This document shows positions 16,864 through 23,051 of a stretch of 23,051 bases of DNA, in pieces. The stretch comes from an uncultured Roseateles sp. (GTDB lineage Bacteria > Pseudomonadota > Gammaproteobacteria > Burkholderiales > Burkholderiaceae), in assembly GCA_946886855.1 (NCBI GenBank), contig CAMPJJ010000090.1, positions 1 through 23,051 of the forward strand, read 5' to 3'. Made by a program: the position numbers and the translations under genes. Every line of letters begins with the position of its first letter. Positions within the stretch are counted from its first letter, which is position 1. Under the pieces are notes generated by a model. That model was given only the letters and a program-made list of their open reading frames with translations. It was not told the DNA's origin and searched no databases.

Positions 16864-18282
16864 ATGCGGACCTTCGACCAGAACTACATCGATGGCGCCT
16901 TCGTGCCGGTGACGGGCGAGGAGCTCGTCGATATCGTGGATCCCGCCACCGAAGAGGCGGTCGGCCAGGCCCGGCTCGCGAATCGCGACGATGCCCGGCG
17001 TGCGGTCGAGGCCGCGATGCACGCCCAGCCGGCGTTCGGAGGGACCGTCGTCGCGGAACGGATCGCGATGCTGGAGCGCCTCCGAGCATCGATGCTGGCG
17101 CACGCCGACGAGATCCTCGAGGCGACGATCACCGAATACGGCGGCCCCGTCGCTCGCGCGCAATGGGTCGCCAACTACGCCTCGCAGTGCTTCGGCGATG
17201 CGGCGCGCATGTTGTCGACCTACGCCTTCGAACGGCCCGTCGGCGGCTCCACGGTCGTGATGGCGCCGGTCGGCGTGTCGGCGCTCTTCGCGCCGTGGAA
17301 CAGCACCGCCGGCACGATGGCGAGCAAGCTCGCGTCGGCGATCGCCGCCGGCTGTGTCACGGTGATCAAGCCCAGCGAGCTGAGTCCGTGGCAGGCGCAT
17401 GTCGTCGCCCGCGCTGTCGATGCCGCCGCGCTGCCGCCGGGTGTCGTCAACATCGTGACCGGTCGCGGCGTCGACGTCGGCGCCGAGATCGGCACGCATC
17501 CGGGCGTGGCCAAGCTGTCGTTCACCGGCTCGACGCCGACCGGCAAGCTCATCGCTCGCAGTGCCGTCGACACGATGAAGCGGGTGAGCCTGGCCTTGAC
17601 CGGCAAGTCGGCTTCGCTGCTGCTGGATGACGCGGACCTGGAGACGGCGCTGCCGCTCGCGCTGGGCGCGGCGTTCATGAACAGCGGGCAGGCGTGCGTG
17701 GCGGGCACGCGCCTGCTGGTGCCGCGGGCGCGGATGCCCGACGTCGTGGCAGGGCTCCGGTCCGCCGTCGCCGGACTGCGCGTGGGCGACCCTCGCGAAC
17801 CGGACACCGCCATCGGACCGATGGTCAGCCGTGCGCAGTACGAGCGCGTCCAGCACTACATCCGCCGCGGCCTCGACCAGGGCGCGACGCTGATCGCCGG
17901 CGGGGAGGGACGGCCGCGCGGCATCGATCGCGGCTGGTTCGTGCAGCCCACGGTCTTCGCCGACGTCCGCAACGACATGGACATCGCGCGGGAGGAGATC
18001 TTCGGCCCGGTGCTGTCCGTCCTGCCGGTGGACTCGGAGGACGAAGCGGTGGCGGTGGCCAACGACTCGCCGTACGGGCTCCAGGCCTATGTGTTCTCGA
18101 GCGATGCGCCGCGGGCGCGGCGCGTGGCGTCGCGGCTTCAGGCCGGGACGGTGCTGATCAACCGGGTCGCGCCGGACCTGCTGGCGCCGTTCGGCGGCGT
18201 CAAGCAGTCGGGTGTGGGCCGGGAGTTCGGAGTGGCGGGCCTGGAAGCGTTCCTCGAGGTCAAGACAGTGACGTCGGATTGA
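16864..18282 (+). CDS. Aldehyde dehydrogenase-family protein lacking the catalytic glutamate
   Basis: NAD(P)-dependent aldehyde dehydrogenase superfamily member, 472 residues. I start it at ATG 16864, with AAGGACG about 7 bp upstream. Cofactor-binding elements are APWNSTAG, IKPSELSPWQA and SFTGSTPTGKLI. The nucleophile is C278 in FMNSGQACVAGTRL. C-terminal EEIFGPVLSVLPV and FGGVKQSGVGREFG are intact. Odd: the usual LELGGK is SLALTGKSA, so the position of the general base Glu (34 residues before the Cys, E268 in the reference numbering) is A244. Many dehydrogenating ALDHs lose activity without this Glu, so the enzyme may work by another route or have a different activity such as CoA-acylating or esterase. 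LysR control is inferred. Substrate unknown; I see no link to the paa genes beyond proximity. Confidence 0.9.
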   Translation: MRTFDQNYIDGAFVPVTGEELVDIVDPATEEAVGQARLANRDDARRAVEAAMHAQPAFGGTVVAERIAMLERLRASMLAHADEILEATITEYGGPVARAQWVANYASQCFGDAARMLSTYAFERPVGGSTVVMAPVGVSALFAPWNSTAGTMASKLASAIAAGCVTVIKPSELSPWQAHVVARAVDAAALPPGVVNIVTGRGVDVGAEIGTHPGVAKLSFTGSTPTGKLIARSAVDTMKRVSLALTGKSASLLLDDADLETALPLALGAAFMNSGQACVAGTRLLVPRARMPDVVAGLRSAVAGLRVGDPREPDTAIGPMVSRAQYERVQHYIRRGLDQGATLIAGGEGRPRGIDRGWFVQPTVFADVRNDMDIAREEIFGPVLSVLPVDSEDEAVAVANDSPYGLQAYVFSSDAPRARRVASRLQAGTVLINRVAPDLLAPFGGVKQSGVGREFGVAGLEAFLEVKTVTSD

Positions 18283-18421
18283 GGCCGCTGGGCTTTCCCC
18301 GGCGCGGGGCGTGACGCGGCTTTGCGCCAAAACCGAACCGGGCGGCTGGTTGTCCGATGTTGGCGGCGGACGAGGGCTTGGCCACACTGCGGACTTCCGC
18401 CATTCCCGCATTGGAGCGACC

Positions 18422-18589
18422 TTGGACTTCCTCACCTCTCCCGTCATTGCCGGCCTGCTGTTCACCGGGACCCTGGCCCTGGTCGCGCTGATGGCCTGGA
18501 AGGGCGGCAGCGAGCGCCGCGATGTCACCTTCCTCGCGTCGGCCGCCGGCGTGGGCGGCGTCTGCACGGCGATCGCCGCGGTCGTCTGA
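18422..18589 (+). CDS. Small two-helix membrane protein, TTG start
   Basis: A 55-residue protein with two hydrophobic segments: PVIAGLLFTGTLALVALMAW (about 7-26) and FLASAAGVGGVCTAIAAVV at the C-terminus, joined by a charged KGGSERRDV turn. I chose the TTG at 18422 because GGAG (18413-18416) is five bases upstream, a good ribosome site. An ATG at 18311 would add 37 residues rich in Arg/Gly with no membrane character and no ribosome site. Codon third positions are G/C-rich, as in neighbouring genes. No family is recognised. It lies between the aldehyde dehydrogenase and the response regulator, with about 130 bp on either side, so may stand alone. Confidence 0.6.
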   Translation: MDFLTSPVIAGLLFTGTLALVALMAWKGGSERRDVTFLASAAGVGGVCTAIAAVV

Positions 18590-18720
18590 ACGCCGCGCGC
18601 AGGGCGCACGGCGCAGCCGTCGGATTTACGCTCCGTTGCGAAGTCGACACCCCTGACGCCCGCACGTGAATCGCCGCCGCGCCAGAATGTGCCGGACGAT
18701 TCAGTGAGAGAGGGAAGGGC

Positions 18721-19095
18721 ATGCGCGTCTTGCTCGTTGAGGATTCCGAGTTTGTTCGCGAGCAGTTCCTGCGATTGTTCGAAGGGCTGGATTTCGTCGA
18801 AGTGGTGGGGTATGCGGACAGCGAGGAAGACGCGGTCCAGGCGATCTCGGTGCTCAAGCCCGACGTCGTGCTGCTCGACCTGAACCTGCAGGTCGGTTCC
18901 GGCATGCACGTGCTGCGGCGCGCTCGCGCCGGCGGCTACGTCGGCAAGCTGTGGGTGCTCAGCAGCCGCGATCCCGACTTCTACCGTTCGCTGTGCGAGA
19001 AGCACGGCGCCGACGGTTTCTACGACAAGGCGCATGAGCAGCTGCAGCTGCTCGACGACCTGCGCGTTCTGGCGGGCCAGAAGCCGATGTTCTAG
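18721..19095 (+). CDS. Single-domain response regulator (CheY-like receiver)
   Basis: A 124-residue receiver domain with no output domain, so it should act by protein-protein interaction or as a phosphate relay. Acidic pocket E7 and D8 (LLVEDSEF), phosphoacceptor D53 (VVLLDLNLQ), the conserved Ser at 81-82 (WVLSSRD) and Lys 103 (FYDKAHE) are all present, so phosphorylation is expected. GGGAAGG precedes the ATG. No histidine kinase lies in the window, so its partner is encoded elsewhere. It ends only 8 bp from the stop of the convergent mini membrane protein gene. A link to the bacteriocin-like peptide cannot be argued from this. Confidence 0.9.
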   Translation: MRVLLVEDSEFVREQFLRLFEGLDFVEVVGYADSEEDAVQAISVLKPDVVLLDLNLQVGSGMHVLRRARAGGYVGKLWVLSSRDPDFYRSLCEKHGADGFYDKAHEQLQLLDDLRVLAGQKPMF

Positions 19096-19103
19096 CGGTT
19101 GCT

Positions 19104-19247
19104 TCATTCGTCCCAGCGTTCGAGGATCCTGCGCAGCAGATAGATGGCAGCGACGCCCGCCGCGTAAGTCAACGGCGGCAAGGGCGTGTTGCTCGCTGCC
19201 AGGGTCAGTGCGAACAGACAGACGAAGAGGATGGCGTCTCGGTTCAT
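19104..19247 (-). CDS. Mini membrane protein, candidate immunity protein
   Basis: A 47-residue frame that I translated by hand: it begins MNRDAILFVCLFALTLAA and continues to YAAGVAAIYLLRRILERWDE (stop TGA). It has two short hydrophobic helices (about 5-18 and 27-38), a Pro-rich turn (NTPLPPL) and a charged C-terminus. Third codon positions are mostly G or C, like real genes here. It follows the double-glycine peptide on the same strand by 58 bp, the usual place and size for a class II bacteriocin immunity protein; that role is inferred. Against it, the ribosome site is weak. A stand-alone small membrane protein is the alternative. Confidence 0.5.
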   Translation of the reverse strand: MNRDAILFVCLFALTLAASNTPLPPLTYAAGVAAIYLLRRILERWDE

Positions 19248-19305
19248 CCGGTGGTTGCGCAGCGCCCGTCACCGTCGGGCGTCGGCGCCGCACACTGATC
19301 CTTGA

Positions 19306-19632
19306 TCAGATGCTGGCCATGCGCCGCAATGAGTTTTGCCGGTCGAACGAGTTCTCGTAGTTCGCGGCGAGCGGGTCTGATGAACTGCCGCCGTAGGGCC
19401 CGAATCCGAGCCCGGCGAAGTAGCCGGCCAGTGCTTGCGCCTCAGCACCGCCTCCGAGCATGCCGATGCTGCCACCAGCAAGGCAGCCAGCGCCAGCGCC
19501 CTGCGCGCCGTAACCGGAAGGCGCTGCGCCGAGTCCCGCCATGCCGCCGTTGATGCACCCGCGGATGAAGCCGCCCGAGCCTGCGCCGGAGACCATGTCG
19601 ATTTCTTCCTCTGAGAGAACTTGCAGTTCCAT
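19306..19632 (-). CDS. Double-glycine leader peptide, bacteriocin/microcin-like
   Basis: Predicted secreted peptide, probably a class II microcin or related product exported by a C39-peptidase ABC transporter. The leader MELQVLSEEEIDMVSGA (1-17) fits the double-glycine consensus position by position: L at -12, S at -11, E at -8, I at -7, V at -4, G at -2 and A at -1. The 91-residue core is very Gly/Ala-rich with GxxxG-like runs and exactly two cysteines (C26, C50), suggesting one disulfide, then a polar tail ending SLRRMASI. ATG 19632 has GAGGG eight bases upstream. Alternative in-frame TTG starts would lengthen the leader and have no ribosome site. No transporter or modification gene is in the window. 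A regulatory or RiPP precursor role is the alternative. Confidence 0.7.
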   Translation of the reverse strand: MELQVLSEEEIDMVSGAGSGGFIRGCINGGMAGLGAAPSGYGAQGAGAGCLAGGSIGMLGGGAEAQALAGYFAGLGFGPYGGSSSDPLAANYENSFDRQNSLRRMASI

Positions 19633-19673
19633 GTTGATCGCCCTCGAAAGGTGAAGTTGAAAGTCTGTCGTGG

Positions 19674-19708
19674 GCAAGGCGCGCCGCCTTGCTGTCGACC
19701 GGGTCGAC
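19674..19708 (-). promoter_or_regulatory. Two adjacent inverted repeats upstream of the double-glycine peptide
   Basis: GCAAGGC (19674-19680) pairs with GCCTTGC (19686-19692) around a 5-base loop. Next to it GTCGACC-G-GGTCGAC (19694-19708) is a perfect 15-bp palindrome. They lie 42-76 bp before the peptide ATG. The first could form an RNA hairpin in the leader, and the second looks like a DNA-binding site. No U-run follows, so an intrinsic terminator is unlikely. Confidence 0.45.
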
Positions 19709-20034
19709 TTTAGGCAGGCGGAATCGCTGACGTCAGACTCATCGAAGTCATGGCCTTGGCGATCTGATTCGAGTAGGTGCTGTGCGACTCACAACAAGAG
19801 GCCGGCATCGCGACGGAGGCTTTGCTCAACTTGAGTTGAGAGAAGCGTGTCCCTGACTGGTTGAAGTCATCTCCGCCACAGCCTGATTTCTTTCGTCGAA
19901 CTGTCGAGCGTTCGACTATTTCTCCTTGCCCTGCATGAACGTGCCATTGACGCGACATCGCGTCGTTCTGAGGGACTTGCGGCACCGCTCGTAGAATCGC
20001 CGCTCCCAAGCCATGACGCCTCGATGACCGGGCG
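19709..20034. other. Lower-GC stretch without a convincing gene
   Basis: With the two inverted repeats this makes about 400 bases between the double-glycine peptide and nadB with no gene I can support. The GC content is visibly lower than the rest of the window. A minus-strand open frame (stop at 19710, longest from 20009) has poor third-position GC bias in its first half and no ribosome site. TAGAAT (19992-19997) is a possible -10 box for nadB, without a clear -35. The block could hold promoters, an RNA or remnants of acquired DNA. Confidence 0.5.
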
Positions 20035-21654
20035 ATGACGATGACAGCAGCTGTTCGGACCGAGGCCGCGCTGGCGCCCGTGGTGATCGTGGGCGCCGGC
20101 CTGGCCGGGTTGACCGTGGCGCTTCACCTCGCCGACCGCGTGCCGGTGATCGTGCTGGCCAAGCGCGAACTCAACGAGGCCGCCACCGCCTGGGCGCAGG
20201 GCGGGATCGTGGGGGTGCTCGGCTCGGACGACAGCATCGAGAGCCACGTCCGCGACACGCAGGAGGCCGGCGCAGGCCTCGTCGACGAGGCCACCGCCCG
20301 CTTCATCGCCGAGCGCAGCGCCGACGCCGTCGGCTGGCTGGTCGAGCAGGGCGTGCCGTTCACGCTCGACGAGCAGGGGCCGCTCGGTCTGCACCTGACC
20401 CGCGAGGGGGGCCACGCCGTGCGCCGCATCGCCCACGCCGCCGACGCCACCGGCAAGGCGATCCACGATGCGTTGCTGGCCAAGGCGCAGGCCCATCCCA
20501 ACATCCAGCTGCGCCAGCGCTGGATGGCGCTGGACCTGATCACCTCGCGCCACGTCCAGCGCGAGGAACCCTCGCGCTGCTACGGCATCTACGCGCTGGA
20601 CATGGACGCGCAGCGCGTCGACGCGATCGCGGCGCGCGCCGTCGTGATGGCGACCGGGGGCGCCGGCAAGGTCTACCGCTACACGACCAATCCGGACACC
20701 TCCACCGGCGACGGCATCGCCATGGCTTGGCGCGCGGGCTGCCGCATCGCCAACATGGAGTTCATCCAGTTCCACCCGACCTGCCTGTACCACCCCCAGG
20801 AGCGCAGCTTCCTGATCACCGAGGCGCTGCGCGGCGAGGGCGGTCATCTGAAGTTGCCGGACGGCACGCGCTTCATGGCCGCGCACGACGAGCGGCTCGA
20901 GCTCGCGCCGCGCGACGTGGTCGCCCGCGCGATCGACTTCGAGATGAAGAAGCACGGCCTCGACCACGTGTGGCTGGACGCCACGCACCTGGGCGAGGAC
21001 TTCCTGAAGGAACACTTCCCGACCGTCCATGCGCGTTGCCTCGCGCTGGGCATCGACATCGCGCGCCAGCCGATCCCGGTCGTGCCGGCGGTGCACTTCA
21101 CCTGCGGCGGCGTGGTGTCGGACCTGCACGGCCGCGCCGATCTGCCGGGGCTCTATGCGATCGGCGAGACCGCCCACACCGGGCTGCACGGCGCCAACCG
21201 GCTCGCGAGCAATTCACTGCTGGAGTGCGTCGTGCTCGGCCAGGGCTGCGCGTCGGACATCCTCTCGCATCCGGTGCTTCCCCCCGCGCCGCTGCCGGCC
21301 TGGGACGAAAGCCAGGTCGAGGACGCGGACGAGCAGGTCGTCATCGCCCACAACTGGGACGAGCTGCGCTCGCTGATGTGGAACTACGTCGGCATCGTGC
21401 GCACGACCAAGCGGCTGGAGCGTGCACTGCACCGCATCGACCTGCTGCGCGCGGAGATCGACGACTACTACGCCAACTTCCGCGTCAGCCGCGACCTGCT
21501 GGAGTTGCGCAACCTGGTCGATTGCGCGGAGCTGATCGTGCGGTCGGCGCTGCTCCGGCATGAGAGCCGCGGGCTGCACTACAGCCGCGACTATCCGCGC
21601 ACGCTGCCGGCCAGCCTGCCGACCGTGCTGGTGCGGAACGGGAATACCCGCTGA
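20035..21654 (+). CDS. nadB: L-aspartate oxidase NadB
   Basis: FAD-dependent oxidase that converts L-aspartate to iminoaspartate, the first step of de novo NAD synthesis; the product is used by NadA. 539 residues, as in E. coli (540). The FAD dinucleotide-binding motif [17 protein letters not shown] is at about 16-32. [14 protein letters not shown] (50-63), [25 protein letters not shown], the active-site segment VHFTCGGVV and [16 protein letters not shown] are all family hallmarks. The C-terminal helical domain is complete. The ATG at 20035 is chosen as the first in frame; MTAAVR at 20041 is an alternative, and neither has a strong ribosome site. It converges with the ComFB-like gene. Confidence 0.97.
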   Translation: MTMTAAVRTEAALAPVVIVGAGLAGLTVALHLADRVPVIVLAKRELNEAATAWAQGGIVGVLGSDDSIESHVRDTQEAGAGLVDEATARFIAERSADAVGWLVEQGVPFTLDEQGPLGLHLTREGGHAVRRIAHAADATGKAIHDALLAKAQAHPNIQLRQRWMALDLITSRHVQREEPSRCYGIYALDMDAQRVDAIAARAVVMATGGAGKVYRYTTNPDTSTGDGIAMAWRAGCRIANMEFIQFHPTCLYHPQERSFLITEALRGEGGHLKLPDGTRFMAAHDERLELAPRDVVARAIDFEMKKHGLDHVWLDATHLGEDFLKEHFPTVHARCLALGIDIARQPIPVVPAVHFTCGGVVSDLHGRADLPGLYAIGETAHTGLHGANRLASNSLLECVVLGQGCASDILSHPVLPPAPLPAWDESQVEDADEQVVIAHNWDELRSLMWNYVGIVRTTKRLERALHRIDLLRAEIDDYYANFRVSRDLLELRNLVDCAELIVRSALLRHESRGLHYSRDYPRTLPASLPTVLVRNGNTR

Positions 21655-21692
21655 ATCCGACGCGCTGAATCCGACGCGCTGAGTCGAAGACG
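21651..21692. repeat. 14-bp tandem repeat at the nadB stop
   Basis: CTGAATCCGACGCG occurs twice in perfect tandem (21651-21664 and 21665-21678), followed by a degenerate third unit matching at 9 of 14 positions (21679-21692). The first unit contains the nadB stop codon. Likely a slippage product with no coding effect. Confidence 0.8.
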
Positions 21693-21726
21693 CCTGCCGT
21701 CGCCAAGCGCGGGCTCTCCACGGGGC

Positions 21727-21760
21727 ATGGGGCCTCGCGTCCGCGAACCCCAAGCCCCAT
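21727..21760. terminator. Nested hairpin between convergent nadB and ComFB-like gene
   Basis: ATGGGGC (21727-21733) pairs with GCCCCAT (21754-21760), and an inner TCGC/GCGA pair lies within. It sits between the stop codons of two convergent genes, so it may terminate transcription from either side. There is no U-run, which keeps the call weak. Confidence 0.35.
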
Positions 21761-21796
21761 TCCGGCCCCAGTGAGCCCTCTGGACTGCGCGTTCGA

Positions 21797-22084
21797 TCAA
21801 CGCTGTTTCGTGCGAAGCACGCTGCGCGCCTGCACGAAGTTGTAGGCGTAGCTGACCGCTTCCTTGATCGCGGCGTCGACGTCCAGACGCTCCTGCTCGG
21901 TCAGGTAGAACGAGTAGTCGACAGCGTGGCGGATGTAGCGCGGCGGGAGCCGATTGAGCGCCACGCAAGCCACGTCGGCCAGCAGCTCGGCCTCGCGGTG
22001 GATCTCGGGGAATTGCGGGGCGGTCTCCATCACCGCGGCAAACACTTCGCGTTCGTGATGGTTGTAGAGCGAGGTGAAGTCCAT
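21797..22084 (-). CDS. ComFB-like (late competence development) family protein
   Basis: A 95-residue cytoplasmic protein starting MDFTSLYNHHEREVFAAVME, with the CVALNRLPPRYIRHAVDYSF segment (about 40-59). The LALNRLPPRYV-type motif is the hallmark of the ComFB family, found in many bacteria outside Bacillus and in some cases reported to bind cyclic di-nucleotides. AGGAC six bases before the ATG supports the start at 22084. A conserved helical C-terminus follows. It lies between nadB and nadA on the nadA strand, with 194 bp to nadA, so co-transcription is possible but not shown. Role unknown; family assignment is from motif memory. Confidence 0.75.
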   Translation of the reverse strand: MDFTSLYNHHEREVFAAVMETAPQFPEIHREAELLADVACVALNRLPPRYIRHAVDYSFYLTEQERLDVDAAIKEAVSYAYNFVQARSVLRTKQR

Positions 22085-22220
22085 GTGCGTCCTGCCGTGG
22101 GCAACTGATGGCCACAGCATAGGCCGCCCTCCGCATTCATGGAAAGCCCCCTCGGGCACTCGTTCGCGCGGGCGTACTGCCATGGCCGCTGGCATTCGGG
22201 GCAGGAGCACTGGGGTGGCC

Positions 22221-22258
22221 CCCTCTCCCGCACTGCGGGAGAGGGTGGGGGTGAGGGC
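22221..22258. repeat. Interspersed hairpin repeat of the CCCTCTCCC...GGGAGAGGG type
   Basis: CCCTCTCCCGC (22221-22231) and GCGGGAGAGGG (22235-22245) form an 11-bp perfect stem with a 3-base loop, followed by TGGGGGTGAGGGC. This is the familiar short repeat scattered between genes in many proteobacterial genomes; translated, it gives the recurrent LTPTLSR...GEG string. It lies just past the nadA stop and might also act as its terminator. Confidence 0.75.
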
Positions 22259-22278
22259 CAGTGGCCGTCGAAGGACGG

Positions 22279-23051
22279 TCAGGCCGCGCCGATGCCGGGC
22301 ACCATCGCCCCTGCTGCCGCCGCCTGCTTCGCCTTCAGCTTCGCGGTGAAGTCCAGCATGCGGTCGATGCACGACTTCGCCTCGACCCGGATCGCCTCCT
22401 CGACGAAGATCTCGCCGGTGCCGCGCTCCAGGCAATCGACCAGCCCCTGCAGCCCGTTCATCGCCATCCACGGGCAATGCGCGCAGCTCTTGCAGGTCGC
22501 GCTGTTGCCCGCCGTCGGCGCTTCGATCAGCACCTTGCCCGGCGCCATCTGCCGCATCGCATGCAGGATGCCGTTGTCGGTGGCGACGACATACTCGCGC
22601 GCCGTTCCCTCGACCACGGCCTTGATCAACGCCGAGGTCGATCCCACCACGTCCGCCTGCGCGACCACCGAGGCCGGCGACTCCGGGTGGACCAGGATCA
22701 TCGCGTCCGGATGCTGCTCGCGCAGCAGCTCCAGCTCCAGGCCCTTGAACTCGTCGTGGACGATGCAGGCGCCGTTCCACATCAGCATGTCGGCGCCGGT
22801 CTGCTCCTGGATGTAGCGGCCCAGGTGGCGGTCGGGCGCCCACAGGATCTTCTCGCCGCGGGCCTTGAGCTCGCTGACGATCTCCAGCGCGCAGGAACTG
22901 GTGACCATCCAGTCCGCGCGCGCCTTCACCGCGGCGCTGGTGTTGGCGTACACGACCACGGTGCGATCCGGATGCGCGTCGCAGAAGGCGGCGAAGTCGT
23001 CGGCCGGGCAGCCCAGGTCCAGCGAGCAGGTCGCGTCCAGGTCCGGCATCA
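22279..23051 (-). CDS. nadA: Quinolinate synthase NadA, 5' end outside window
   Basis: NadA condenses iminoaspartate with dihydroxyacetone phosphate to quinolinate, using a [4Fe-4S] cluster; it follows NadB in NAD synthesis. The window holds about 256 residues; the first hundred or so lie beyond the right edge. All three cluster cysteines are visible: [21 protein letters not shown] and the third Cys of [15 protein letters not shown], corresponding to E. coli C113, C200 and C297. [37 protein letters not shown] and [11 protein letters not shown] are strongly conserved family segments. The Met at the right edge (PDLDATC context) is internal, not the start. It is transcribed toward nadB, unlike the common nadBA operon. 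Confidence 0.97.
   Translation of the reverse strand, partial: MPDLDATCSLDLGCPADDFAAFCDAHPDRTVVVYANTSAAVKARADWMVTSSCALEIVSELKARGEKILWAPDRHLGRYIQEQTGADMLMWNGACIVHDEFKGLELELLREQHPDAMILVHPESPASVVAQADVVGSTSALIKAVVEGTAREYVVATDNGILHAMRQMAPGKVLIEAPTAGNSATCKSCAHCPWMAMNGLQGLVDCLERGTGEIFVEEAIRVEAKSCIDRMLDFTAKLKAKQAAAAGAMVPGIGAA

Noticed and set aside
16321..19293. A very long minus-strand open frame (about 990 codons) through the aldehyde dehydrogenase and receiver genes
   Set aside because: It is an antisense shadow in high-GC DNA: Arg/Gly/Ala/His-rich, no domain, and it covers clear genes on the plus strand and part of the LysR gene in another frame.
19263..19309. Two small hairpins (CGCCCG/CGGGCG and CTGATC/GATCAG) between the peptide gene and the mini membrane protein
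   Set aside because: Stems of only 6 bp with no U-run in either direction; not enough to call a terminator or attenuator.
19710..19958. Minus-strand frame of about 82 codons upstream of the double-glycine peptide
   Set aside because: No ribosome site, and third-position GC near 45% in its first half, unlike all neighbours. Only the last 31 or so codons look coding-like, so I left it as unassigned sequence.
22221..22258. Possible CRISPR repeat or insertion sequence end
   Set aside because: Single copy with an internal hairpin and a common interspersed-repeat sequence; no spacers, no transposase, no second copy in the window.

Overview
The window is high-GC DNA (roughly 68-70% by eye) and looks like the chromosome of a betaproteobacterium of the order Burkholderiales, possibly near Roseateles, Rubrivivax or Pelomonas. 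This rests on protein character and gene content, not on a search. The genes are housekeeping or catabolic, apart from one small accessory-looking island near 19.1-20.0 kb.

Layout. (1) 1-3222: a 5'-truncated YceI-like lipoprotein on the plus strand, then a tightly packed minus-strand run of moaA, mobA and a GNAT acetyltransferase, so molybdenum cofactor synthesis. (2) 3223-4185: a PfkB-type sugar kinase. (3) 4308-15818: a phenylacetate (PAA) degradation locus. paaY is divergent from a long plus-strand operon paaG-paaI-paaK-paaA-paaB-paaC-paaD-paaE followed by a TetR-family regulator (likely paaR). After it come an orphan HAAT-type ABC solute-binding protein, a strong hairpin terminator and paaZ. 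A perfect 16-bp palindrome lies over the predicted transcription start of the paaG promoter, between paaY and paaG, and is the best candidate PaaR operator. (4) 15822-18282: a LysR regulator divergent from an aldehyde dehydrogenase whose catalytic glutamate position is alanine. (5) 18422-19095: a TTG-initiated two-helix mini membrane protein and a stand-alone CheY-like receiver. (6) 19104-20034: on the minus strand, a 108-residue glycine-rich peptide with a textbook double-glycine leader, followed 58 bp downstream by an unlisted 47-residue two-helix membrane protein. This is the arrangement of a class II microcin/bacteriocin and its immunity protein. Upstream is about 400 bp of lower-GC DNA with two adjacent inverted repeats. 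(7) 20035-23051: nadB on the plus strand, and a ComFB-like protein and a 5'-truncated nadA on the minus strand.

How the genes work together. PaaK makes phenylacetyl-CoA, PaaABCE with the maturation protein PaaD epoxidises the ring, PaaG isomerises the epoxide to the oxepin, and PaaZ hydrolyses and oxidises the ring-opened aldehyde. PaaI and PaaY are thioesterases that rescue stalled CoA esters. The beta-oxidation genes paaF, paaH and paaJ are not in the window and must lie elsewhere. NadB and NadA catalyse the two consecutive steps from aspartate to quinolinate but are encoded convergently.

The most novel candidate is the double-glycine peptide with its neighbouring mini membrane protein. 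The aldehyde dehydrogenase lacking its general base is the second.
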